Shown piece by piece: positions 28,922 through 36,798 of a DNA stretch of 64,000 nucleotides. Below the pieces are notes generated by a model, which was not told the DNA's origin, did no database searches, and saw nothing but the letters and a program-made list of their open reading frames with translations. Made by a program: the position numbers and the translations under genes. The first letter of the stretch is position 1. Every line of letters begins with the position of its first letter. This DNA is from Bacteroidota bacterium (GTDB taxonomy: Bacteria > Bacteroidota > Ignavibacteria > Ignavibacteriales > Melioribacteraceae), in contig JAHJUE010000015.1 in assembly GCA_018829205.1 (NCBI GenBank), positions 62,001-126,000 of the forward strand. The letters run 5' to 3'.

Positions 28922-29311
28922 ATGAAAACAAATGTGGGTTTATGGATAGATCAGAGGAATGCAATTATTGTAAGTCTCACTAAAGACGAAGTGAAAACAG
29001 ATCGAATCAATTCCAATATTGAAAATGATGCGCTAACTGACGGGGCGACGAATAAAGACTCTGAAGATGACATTCGCGATAGACGATTTACAAAATACAT
29101 TAACATATACTATGATGAGGTAATTAAATTTGTACGTGAGGCAGAATCTATTTTTATTTTTGGTCCTGGGGATGCAAAAAATGAGCTTAAGAAACGTCTT
29201 GAAAAAGAAATAAAAAATAGACTCATAATTGATATAGAAACGGCAGATAATTTGACCGACAACCAGATAGTAGCAAAAGTTCAAAAATATTTTAAGCTAC
29301 AAAAGAATTAA
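28922..29311 (+). CDS. BaeRF/eRF1-like small protein
   Basis: 129 residues: GLWIDQRNAIIVSL at the N-terminus, a charged linker, then EVIKFVREAESIFIFGPGDAKNELKKRLEK and LIIDIETADNLTDNQIVAKVQKYF. This resembles proteins annotated as translational-machinery or archaeal release-factor (baeRF) related, where the GPGxAK segment is a hallmark. A role on stalled ribosomes is only inference. Preceded by AGGAG and by shared promoter element copy 4. Confidence 0.65.
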   Translation: MKTNVGLWIDQRNAIIVSLTKDEVKTDRINSNIENDALTDGATNKDSEDDIRDRRFTKYINIYYDEVIKFVREAESIFIFGPGDAKNELKKRLEKEIKNRLIIDIETADNLTDNQIVAKVQKYFKLQKN

Positions 29312-29455
29312 AACTAACTTTCAGACTGCCAGCTAAGGAATTATGGAAGGTTGTTTGTAGTATTATTTCAATCGTACTCCCGTCGATGCTTTGAAGAACC
29401 GCTAAGACTTGTCGGGAAAATTATATAATAAGAAAAAGACGAAACTCTGGAGTGA

Positions 29456-30052
29456 ATGTCAATGCCAGCTAATGATTTTGCAAATAACTTTCCTATCGTT
29501 TGTGTGGGCGGTTCAGCCGGCGGTCTTGATGCGTATATCCGGTTATTAAGGCATATGCCGGCCGATATGGGTGTTGCTATCGTCATCGTAAATCACCTGA
29601 GAAATGTGGCGACCATGCTTCATGAGATTCTTCCGCTCTACACAAAGATGCCGGTTGAACTGATAACAGAAAAATTAATTATCGAACTGAACCATGTTTT
29701 CGTCATCCCGCAAAAGCGTGAACTGCACATTCTTGATGGAGAGTTCCGCTTAAAGCCCATATCAAAGTTAAGGGGATGGCCCGATGTGATTACTGTTTTC
29801 TTGCGTTCACTAACATTAAACTGGGATGGCAAACTTATCGCTGTCATTGTCTCCGGATATGATGGTGATGGCGCAGCGGCACTTAGTGGCATAAAGGAAG
29901 TAGGAGGAATTACTATCGCACAGAAACTCGACACAGCCAAGCAGCCGGATATGCCCGAGAGTGCGATAGCAAGCGGGTTTATAGATTTTATTCTTTCACC
30001 TGAGGAGATTACTCAAGAAATAATACGAATTGCGCATGCGGATGAAAAATAG
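29456..30052 (+). CDS. Stand-alone CheB-type methylesterase domain
   Basis: 198 residues of CheB catalytic domain without the N-terminal receiver: GGSAGGLDA with the nucleophile Ser, VNHLRN with the candidate His, and IVSGYDGDGAAALSGIKEVGG with the Asp. CheB demethylates or deamidates chemoreceptor glutamates. No chemoreceptor gene is in the window, so the target is probably a non-chemotactic sensor. GGAG precedes two close ATGs (29456, 29462); either could be used. Confidence 0.88.
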   Translation: MSMPANDFANNFPIVCVGGSAGGLDAYIRLLRHMPADMGVAIVIVNHLRNVATMLHEILPLYTKMPVELITEKLIIELNHVFVIPQKRELHILDGEFRLKPISKLRGWPDVITVFLRSLTLNWDGKLIAVIVSGYDGDGAAALSGIKEVGGITIAQKLDTAKQPDMPESAIASGFIDFILSPEEITQEIIRIAHADEK

Positions 30053-30089
30053 ATCGGCAGCCTAATTAAACAAAACAGAAGGAGAAAAA

Positions 30090-30653
30090 ATGTTTAAGAA
30101 AATTGCGGTTATAATTATTTTGTTCGCAGTTCCAGCAATAATGGCACAGGATTCCCTTGCAAGCCATTCATATGTAGGTGCTGAGACTTGCGGCGTGTGC
30201 CACAAATCTGAAAAACAAGGTAAACAATTTGATATCTGGAAAGCCAGCGCTCATTCCAAAGCCTACGAAACTCTAAAAACAGCTGAAGCAGATAGTATTG
30301 CTAAAGCAAAAGGATTATCAACAAACGCAATATTAAGTGAAGCCTGCTTAAAATGTCACGTTAGCGGATACAATATTAATGCATCATTAAAAACAGCAAA
30401 ATTCAAAATGGAAGATGGCGTACAATGTGAGACATGCCATGGAGCGGGATCTGACTATAAGAACATTAAAATTATGAAAAATATAAAAGATGCCGAAAAA
30501 AATGGTCTCAGAGTGTTTGCTACAGCTAAAGAAAGGATTGCTTTATGCAAAGGATGTCATAATTCTGAAAGTCCGACTTTTGATTCCAGCAAATCCGACT
30601 TCTCAAAAATGTGGAGTAAAATTAAACACGATATTCCCAAAAGCAGCAAATAA
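30090..30653 (+). CDS. Periplasmic tetrahaem cytochrome c
   Basis: Signal peptide (about residues 1-20, ending IMAQDS) and four CxxCH haem sites: CGVCH, CLKCH, CETCH and CKGCH. SYVGAETCGVCH and DIWKASAHSKAYETL match the cytochrome c554-like family. It probably transfers electrons in the periplasm. GAAGGAG precedes the ATG. No partner oxidoreductase lies beside it. Confidence 0.92.
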   Translation: MFKKIAVIIILFAVPAIMAQDSLASHSYVGAETCGVCHKSEKQGKQFDIWKASAHSKAYETLKTAEADSIAKAKGLSTNAILSEACLKCHVSGYNINASLKTAKFKMEDGVQCETCHGAGSDYKNIKIMKNIKDAEKNGLRVFATAKERIALCKGCHNSESPTFDSSKSDFSKMWSKIKHDIPKSSK

Positions 30654-30800
30654 GAATTATTTGCCAATTAAAGTTTTATCGAATAAAAATTATATTAAAA
30701 TGAAAACCAATCTTCTTCATTTCCATTTTTATAATTGTTTTAATCCAGATTTTTCAATAAGCAAATCTGCCCTTTGTGTCAACAATTTATTGGAAAATAT

Positions 30801-30844
30801 ATATCACCAATTATGAAAAATAGAATTATCATAATTGGTGATAT
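30801..30844. repeat. Perfect 16-bp inverted repeat
   Basis: ATATCACCAATTATGA (30801-30816) and its exact reverse complement (30829-30844) flank a 12-nt loop. There is no T-run after it, so it is not a standard terminator on the plus strand; it could be a bidirectional terminator, an operator or an RNA hairpin at the 3' end of the cytochrome transcript. Confidence 0.7.
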
Positions 30845-30936
30845 GAGTAAAATGTTTTTCTTACTAATTGTCCGGTTTATGTCCTTATTGGACGAAATAA
30901 TTTTTCATTAATTCATTTAATATTTATTCTTTTCTC

Positions 30937-30980
30937 TAACCACAAAGATGTAGTTCCTTTTTCATCCCTTTGAGCGATTG
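30937..30980 (+). promoter_or_regulatory. Shared promoter element, copy 5
   Basis: CAAAG / CTTTG arms pair perfectly around GATGTAGTTCCTTTTTCATC; it ends GCGATTG. A TAGTTTG box (31001-31007) begins 20 nt after TTG, a textbook Bacteroidota -33/-7 arrangement. The small membrane-protein gene starts 80 bp downstream. Confidence 0.82.
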
Positions 30981-31060
30981 ATACAGCTTTAATCTCTTTG
31001 TAGTTTGATTACACATCGCTAATATAAATTTGTTTGATTTTAGAATAGGAGATTAATAAA

Positions 31061-31282
31061 ATGAAAACAACAAGCAACACACCGCTTGTTCTTGCATTCA
31101 TAATTGTGGTTATAATATTTTTGCTTTTCTGCGGCGGAGCGATTACAATGACAATGATGGACAGCGGGATTTATAATAACGGAGTAATGAACAATATAAG
31201 TTGGTTGTGGGTCCCTACTGGCGTTGCTCTATTATTAAGTTTGTTATTAGGTTGGGTAATATTTGGGAAAAGAAATGAGTGA
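31061..31282 (+). CDS. Small two-span membrane protein
   Basis: 73 residues with two hydrophobic helices (about 9-30 and 46-67) and a short charged C-terminus. No family recognised. Preceded by AGGAG and shared promoter element copy 5; a DUF2007 gene follows after 16 bp, probably in one transcript. Confidence 0.7.
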   Translation: MKTTSNTPLVLAFIIVVIIFLLFCGGAITMTMMDSGIYNNGVMNNISWLWVPTGVALLLSLLLGWVIFGKRNE

Positions 31283-31298
31283 GTAAAGGAGGGACAAA

Positions 31299-31517
31299 AT
31301 GATACGGAATAAAGTTATTGTAGGCGAATTTGAAAATGAGTCGTACGCTATAATTGCAAAAAATCATCTTGGCAAATCGGGGATAAAAGCAGATATACTA
31401 AAAAGAAGAAACAAAGAATTTATTCAACACTCTAGTATATTTGAGGGCGTCCGCATTACAGTTTATGAAACTCAATTAGAAGACGCAAAGAAAATTCTCG
31501 AAACAAAATTTATATAA
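31299..31517 (+). CDS. DUF2007 small protein (putative signal transducing)
   Basis: 72 residues matching DUF2007: VGEFENESYAIIAKNHLGKSGIKADI and a C-terminal ITVYETQLEDAKKILE. The fold is a small PII-like/ferredoxin-like domain of unknown function. AAAGGAGGG ribosome-binding site. Probably in an operon with the preceding membrane protein. Confidence 0.8.
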   Translation: MIRNKVIVGEFENESYAIIAKNHLGKSGIKADILKRRNKEFIQHSSIFEGVRITVYETQLEDAKKILETKFI

Positions 31518-31687
31518 AACAAATGCGAAAATGTACGCAAAAATCTTTTTTACGGTATTTGAAGATTTTCTGGATTTTGAATTTATCATAACAAGATTGA
31601 ACTTCATTTTAAAAGTTTCTTAAAATAAAGTTTCAAATAACAGTTTCATTTCAAACAACACTCATCCTAAATTTAATTCGAATTAAC
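31518..31687. other. Non-coding gap before promoter element copy 6
   Basis: AT-rich; no gene, tRNA or clear terminator seen. Confidence 0.4.
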
Positions 31688-31729
31688 CCTACCTAAATGT
31701 AGTCCTTTTTTCATCCCTTTGGACTATAG
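31688..31729 (+). promoter_or_regulatory. Shared promoter element, copy 6 (degenerate 3' end)
   Basis: The core ATGTAGTCCTTTTTTCATCC is intact, but the terminal CGATTG is replaced by ACTATAG and the left arm is shortened (CTAA). It lies 154 bp upstream of the KaiC-like gene. Confidence 0.65.
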
Positions 31730-31882
31730 TAATGATTAACAGATTTATCTATTATTTATTGCTAAAAAGTAACGATAAATTAAAATAAAACTTAAATAAC
31801 TGCGTTAACCGCGTAACCGATTAAATATATATAGCAAAATTGTATATAATATAACTTATTACTCGAAAGGGGGATAAAAATA

Positions 31883-33625
31883 GTGAAGAAAAAAGAAATA
31901 AAAGTTAAATATAAAACACTTCTCAAAGCCCCTACAAACATTCATGGATTGGATGAAATAACCGGTGGTGGGTTACCAAAAGGAAGACCGACTCTCGTAT
32001 GCGGCGGAGCCGGATGCGGTAAAACTTTATTCGCGATGGAGTTTATTGTTCGTGGCGCTACTATTTTTAATGAACCCGGCGTATTTATATCGTTTGAAGA
32101 AACTGAGAAAGAGCTTACTTCGAACGTCGCTTCTTTAGGTTTTGATTTGGACAATCTCGTTTCGCGTAAAAAGATTTGGCTTGAACACATTCATGTCGAA
32201 CGCGGAGAAATTGAACAGAATGGCGAATATGATTTAAAAGGATTGTTCGTTCGTATTCATCACGCAATAGAAAGTATTGGCGCTAAACGCGTAGTGCTCG
32301 ATACTATAGAGTCTCTCTTTACCGCGCTCCCAAATCCTACGGTTGTGCGCACTGAACTTAGAAAATTATTCGGATGGCTCAAAAAGAAAGGCGTTACGGC
32401 TATAGTAACCGGAGAGCGGGGCAATGGAACTTTAACCCGGCAGGGTTTGGAAGAATACGTTTCAGATTGCGTTATTCTTCTCGATCATAGAGTAACTGAT
32501 CAATCATCCATAAGACGATTACGAATAGTTAAATACCGCGGCTCAACGCATGGTACAAACGAATATCCTTTCTTAATAGATGAGGACGGATTTTCAGTTC
32601 TTCCCGTCACTTCATTAGGATTGAATCACACTTCTTCAAAAGAAAGAATTTCTTCCGGCATTCCGCGTCTTGATACTATGCTTTCCGGGAAAGGATACTA
32701 CCGCGGTAGTACAATACTTGTATCAGGAACCGCAGGTACCGGAAAGACAAGTCTTGCGGCGCAATTTGTTGAAGCGGCATGCAAACGCGGCGAACGTGTT
32801 CTTTATTTTGCTTTTGAAGAATCACCTAGTCAGTTTATGAGGAATATGGCTTCAATAGGAATATACTTAGAACATTGGGTTAAAAATGGATTGCTTCTTT
32901 TTCATGCAACACGTCCGACGCTTTTTGGTTTGGAACATCATCTTACCACATCCATTAAATTAATTAATAAAGTTAATCCGCAGGTTGTTGTTCTCGATCC
33001 TATTGACGCCTTTGTGATGGGAGCAAATCAAACCGAAGTCAAAATAATGCTGTTAAGATTAGTTGATTATTTGAAAATGAAAAATATCACGGCATTCTTC
33101 GCAAATCTTTCAACCGCAGGCGAAAACCTGGAAATTACGGATATGTCAATTTCTTCCCTGATAGATACATGGCTTCTTTTGCGCGATATTGAAAGCGGCG
33201 GTGAAAGAAACAGAGGATTGTATATTCTTAAATCGCGAGGAATGGCGCATTCTAACCAAATACGTGAATTTATTCTTACAAATCATGGAATCGAATTGCT
33301 TGATGTATATGTCGGTCCCGAAGGAGTATTAACAGGGACAGCAAGATTATCTCAAGAAGCAAAAAACAACGAAGAATTATTCCTGCATCATCAGGAAATA
33401 GAGCGTAAAAAATTAGGGTTAAAACTTAAACGCGCGGCGACTGAAGCTCAAATTGCCGTGTTGCAATCTGAGTTTAAAGCGGAAGAATCTGAAACGTTTA
33501 AATTAGTTGAAATGGAAAAAGCGAAAGAAGAAAGAATTATACAAGTTCAGAAGAAAATGGCGGAGAGCAGAAAAGCCGATAAACTAATTAAAAAAGAAGT
33601 ACGGAAAGTAAAAAATACACATTAG
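31883..33625 (+). CDS. KaiC-like tandem RecA ATPase
   Basis: Two KaiC/RadA-type ATPase domains: Walker A GGAGCGKT (41-48) and GTAGTGKT (about 283-290), each with the paired Glu (SFEETEK, FEESPSQ). In the second half the phosphorylation loop of clock KaiC (Ser431-Thr432) aligns with Ser424-Ser425 (SISSLIDTW), so autophosphorylation is possible. A charged coiled-coil tail (about 495-580) is extra. No kaiA or kaiB is in the window, so this is probably a stress or signalling KaiC, not a clock. GTG start behind AAAGGGGG. Shared promoter element copy 6 lies upstream. Confidence 0.92.
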   Translation: MKKKEIKVKYKTLLKAPTNIHGLDEITGGGLPKGRPTLVCGGAGCGKTLFAMEFIVRGATIFNEPGVFISFEETEKELTSNVASLGFDLDNLVSRKKIWLEHIHVERGEIEQNGEYDLKGLFVRIHHAIESIGAKRVVLDTIESLFTALPNPTVVRTELRKLFGWLKKKGVTAIVTGERGNGTLTRQGLEEYVSDCVILLDHRVTDQSSIRRLRIVKYRGSTHGTNEYPFLIDEDGFSVLPVTSLGLNHTSSKERISSGIPRLDTMLSGKGYYRGSTILVSGTAGTGKTSLAAQFVEAACKRGERVLYFAFEESPSQFMRNMASIGIYLEHWVKNGLLLFHATRPTLFGLEHHLTTSIKLINKVNPQVVVLDPIDAFVMGANQTEVKIMLLRLVDYLKMKNITAFFANLSTAGENLEITDMSISSLIDTWLLLRDIESGGERNRGLYILKSRGMAHSNQIREFILTNHGIELLDVYVGPEGVLTGTARLSQEAKNNEELFLHHQEIERKKLGLKLKRAATEAQIAVLQSEFKAEESETFKLVEMEKAKEERIIQVQKKMAESRKADKLIKKEVRKVKNTH

Positions 33626-33646
33626 GGAATATAAAGGAGAATAATC

Positions 33647-33772
33647 ATGAGTAAAGGACAAAACACCAAAAAGGTTACTAAGAAAGAGCCTGCAAAAACA
33701 ATGAAAGAAAAAAAAGCGGCTAAAAGAGATAAGAAAAATGAAAAAAATAATCACAGCATATTGAATGAATAA
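33647..33772 (+). CDS. Small Lys-rich basic protein (41 aa)
   Basis: ATG behind AAAGGAGA, 21 bp after the KaiC-like gene. The 41-residue product is nearly one third lysine and has no hydrophobic segment. It could be a nucleic-acid-binding peptide; no family is recognised. The good ribosome-binding site and position suggest it is real. Confidence 0.55.
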   Translation: MSKGQNTKKVTKKEPAKTMKEKKAAKRDKKNEKNNHSILNE

Positions 33773-34011
33773 CTCAATTGATTGTTTAGTTTCACCTTGT
33801 TAGTAATAAATAACAAATAGCAGATAATATTTTTAAAAAACTATTTTCTATAGAATTTAGATATTGTTGCTTTTTAAAATAAATGAATCGGAAAAAAAGC
33901 TGATTAAATGTTTTGTGCTAAAACTTAGAACGTATATAACGTAAAACTATTTAAACACTTTTTCAAATTTACCACAATGGTTATTTCAAAATATTTAACG
34001 AAAGGGCTAAA

Positions 34012-34854
34012 ATGGAAAAAACAATTACACAAAAGCCCGATTCTAAAAAACAGAATTTGAAAATAGATTCTGAAAATGATGACGAATCTATTTCCAAATC
34101 ATTATTAAAAAAGTTTTTTATTGAAGTATCTTCACTTACAATATTTACTTTGCGTTTTTTTAGGGAAGTATTAAAACCGCCGTATGAATTTAATGAGTTG
34201 GTAAAACAATCATTTCTTATAGGTTATAAATCCCTTCCTTTGGTCGCTATTACGGGATTTATAATTGGACTTGTGCTTACTATCCAGTCAAGGCCTACAT
34301 TAGCGAAGTTCGGAGCTGAATCATGGCTGCCGGCGATGGTGGCAGTTTCAATAATTCGTGAAATAGGACCGGTTATAACCGCCTTAATTTTTGCGGGTAA
34401 GGTCGGGTCGGGGATTGGCGCTGAATTAGCGTCTATGAATGTAACCGAACAAATTGACGCGATGCAGGTATCGCACACAAACCCGTTTAAGTATCTTGTA
34501 GTAACAAGGGTTATTTCCGCTACGGTGATGCTTCCTTTACTTGTAATATTTGCCGATGCTGTAGGTCTTTTTGGTTCCTTTATAGGCGTTAACTTAAAAG
34601 GCAATGTAAGCGCTTATTTGTTTTTTTCACAGGTATTTCAAAGTCTCGAATTTAAAGATCTTTTTCCGGCAATTATAAAAACATTTTTCTTCGGGTTTGC
34701 AATAGGACTTATAGGAAGTTATAAAGGGTATAATTCAAATAAAGGAACGGAAGGTGTAGGAAAGGCAGCCAACACAGCCGTAGTATTCGGAAGTTTAATG
34801 ATTTTTATTATTGATATGATTGCGGTACAAATTACAAGTTTGTTTCAAAGTTAA
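34012..34854 (+). CDS. mlaE: MlaE-family ABC transporter permease
   Basis: Inner-membrane permease (280 residues) of an Mla/Mce phospholipid transport system. After a polar N-terminus (1-~40), hydrophobic helices carry the MlaE signature VAITGFIIGLVLTIQSRP, EIGPVITALIFAGKVGSGIGAELASMNVTEQIDAM and the conserved C-terminal GSYKGYNSNKGTEGVGKAANTAVV. It starts the operon mlaE-mlaF-mlaD with 15 and 27 bp gaps. Confidence 0.93.
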   Translation: MEKTITQKPDSKKQNLKIDSENDDESISKSLLKKFFIEVSSLTIFTLRFFREVLKPPYEFNELVKQSFLIGYKSLPLVAITGFIIGLVLTIQSRPTLAKFGAESWLPAMVAVSIIREIGPVITALIFAGKVGSGIGAELASMNVTEQIDAMQVSHTNPFKYLVVTRVISATVMLPLLVIFADAVGLFGSFIGVNLKGNVSAYLFFSQVFQSLEFKDLFPAIIKTFFFGFAIGLIGSYKGYNSNKGTEGVGKAANTAVVFGSLMIFIIDMIAVQITSLFQS

Positions 34855-34869
34855 TTAGAGTTTTAAAAA

Positions 34870-35649
34870 ATGACAATTGTCGAATCGTCCATAGAAATAA
34901 AAAAAGATATTAAACAGAACAATTCTGTTGTTGTTGAGATGCGGAATCTTAAAAAATCATTCGAAAAAAATCATGTGCTGCGGGATATTAATTTATCAAT
35001 TAATAAAGGTGAAAATCTTGTAATACTTGGTCAATCGGGAACAGGGAAATCTGTATTAATAAAATGTATTGTCGGATTAGTTGAACTTGATGAAGGCAAG
35101 CTTTTAATATTTGGCAAAGATATCTCCGAACTTAAAAACAAAGAGCTGATTGAAATTCGTAAAAAAATAGGTTTCCTTTTCCAAAGCGGGGCTTTATATG
35201 ATTCAATGACTGTAAGAGAAAATCTTGAATTCCCGCTTACAAGACAATTGGGTTCAATACCAAAAGAAGAAATGAACTCGCTTATTGTAGAAGCATTAAC
35301 GGATGTTGGGCTTGAAGAAGCTATAGATAAAACTCCGTCGGAACTTTCCGGCGGTATGAGAAAACGATTAGGATTAGCGCGAACATTAATTCTAAAACCT
35401 GAGATTATGCTTTATGATGAACCGACAACAGGGCTTGACCCTATAACTTCAAAAGAAATAAGCAGACTTATTCTTGAGGTACAAAAAAAATATAACACTT
35501 CATCAATAATTATTACTCACGATATTGAGTGCGCTAAACTGACGGCAAACCGTATCATAGTAATAAAAGACGGAGTATGCGCCGCGCAAGGTTCTTATGC
35601 CGATCTAGAGAAATCGGCAGATTCCTGGATTAGATCCTTTTTTGAATAA
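34870..35649 (+). CDS. mlaF: MlaF-family ABC transporter ATPase
   Basis: ATPase partner of MlaE. Walker A GQSGTGKS (about residues 57-64), signature LSGGMRKRLGLAR, Walker B IMLYDEPTTGLDP and the switch His in IIITHD are present. The SGGMRKR signature is characteristic of Mla/Ttg2A ATPases. It drives lipid movement between inner and outer membranes. Confidence 0.94.
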   Translation: MTIVESSIEIKKDIKQNNSVVVEMRNLKKSFEKNHVLRDINLSINKGENLVILGQSGTGKSVLIKCIVGLVELDEGKLLIFGKDISELKNKELIEIRKKIGFLFQSGALYDSMTVRENLEFPLTRQLGSIPKEEMNSLIVEALTDVGLEEAIDKTPSELSGGMRKRLGLARTLILKPEIMLYDEPTTGLDPITSKEISRLILEVQKKYNTSSIIITHDIECAKLTANRIIVIKDGVCAAQGSYADLEKSADSWIRSFFE

Positions 35650-35676
35650 AGAAGAAAAATTAAATGAGTAAATAAA

Positions 35677-36543
35677 ATGAAAAATGAATCAAGCACAAAA
35701 ATAAGACTGGGAGTTTTTATTACTCTTGGAATAACATTATTAATAATTGGCATATACTTTATCGGCGAGAGACAGCAGTTATTCAGAAGTACTTTTCGGA
35801 TAAGCGGTGTATTTAAAAATGTCGGCGGACTCCAAATGGGTAATAATGTTCGTTTATCCGGCGTAAATGTAGGCACTATAGATAACATTACTATTATCAG
35901 TGATACCACTGTAAGTGTTGAAATATCAATAGACGAAGACGCGAGAAAATTTATAAAAAAAGATGCCATTGCAAGTATAGGCTCCGAAGGGCTGATGGGA
36001 AATAAAGCATTAGTTATAAATCCCGGAACCGGGGGTAAAAAAAGAATTGAAAACGGGGATGTTATAAAAACTAATCAGCCGATTGATATAGACAGTATAT
36101 TGGTAAAATTAAAATCAACTATTGAAAATACTTCGCAAATAACTGGTGATTTGGCAAGCATAACAAAAAATATTGAAGAGGGGAACGGGACCATTGGAAA
36201 ATTAGTAATGGATAAAACCTGGCAGGAGACTTTTGAAACTACTTTTATAAATTTGAAAAGAGGCTCAACCGACTTCAGACTTCTTATGGCAAAAGCTAAT
36301 GATATTGATGATGTTATAATTTCCGCGAAAGAGACAATTAAAAATGCCTCCAGAATTACTAGCGATTTGGCAAGTATAACTTCGAATATTGAATCGGGCA
36401 AGGGTACATTTGGAAGGCTATTGATGGACCCGTCAACTGCGCTAAATATTGATTCTACATTTATTAATTTAAAAGAAGGATCGGAAGAATTAAAAGAATT
36501 TATGAAGAAAGCTAAGAACAGTTGGCTTTTATGGGGTTTTTGA
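35677..36543 (+). CDS. mlaD: MlaD/MCE-domain substrate-binding protein with C-terminal tandem repeat
   Basis: 288 residues. One N-terminal membrane helix (about 10-30) is followed by the MCE domain (VFKNVGGLQMGNNVRLSGVNVGTI, ISIDEDARKFIKKDAIASIGSEGLMGNKALVI). The periplasmic tail contains two similar ~60-residue units, about 150-212 and 222-282. Each has an ITxDLASIT core, a GNGT/GKGT-G(K/R)L segment and TFINLK-GS. MCE proteins form hexameric lipid-binding rings. It ends the mlaEFD operon; other Mla components are not here. Confidence 0.92.
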   Translation: MKNESSTKIRLGVFITLGITLLIIGIYFIGERQQLFRSTFRISGVFKNVGGLQMGNNVRLSGVNVGTIDNITIISDTTVSVEISIDEDARKFIKKDAIASIGSEGLMGNKALVINPGTGGKKRIENGDVIKTNQPIDIDSILVKLKSTIENTSQITGDLASITKNIEEGNGTIGKLVMDKTWQETFETTFINLKRGSTDFRLLMAKANDIDDVIISAKETIKNASRITSDLASITSNIESGKGTFGRLLMDPSTALNIDSTFINLKEGSEELKEFMKKAKNSWLLWGF

Positions 36544-36798
36544 AAAATAGTATTCATTTCAAAAGCTTTATTACTAATTGATTTAAATTAGCATACTATT
36601 GTTTGTGTGGTTTAATTTAGGTAAATATATAAACTTTTTTAAACGAATTTAATTTTAGTAAAGGAATAAGATATTTTCTATTAAATACTATCATTTCTAA
36701 ATCGTATAGATATTAGGCAAATTCCTAAGACTTTCTGGTTTAGAATACTCTTTCAAATAGTTTTTTCTTAAATAAAATAATTTTCAATTGAAGGCACG

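Noticed and set aside
31883-33625. Calling a circadian clock system.
   Set aside because: No kaiA or kaiB homologue is present in the window, and many non-photosynthetic bacteria carry non-clock KaiC proteins.
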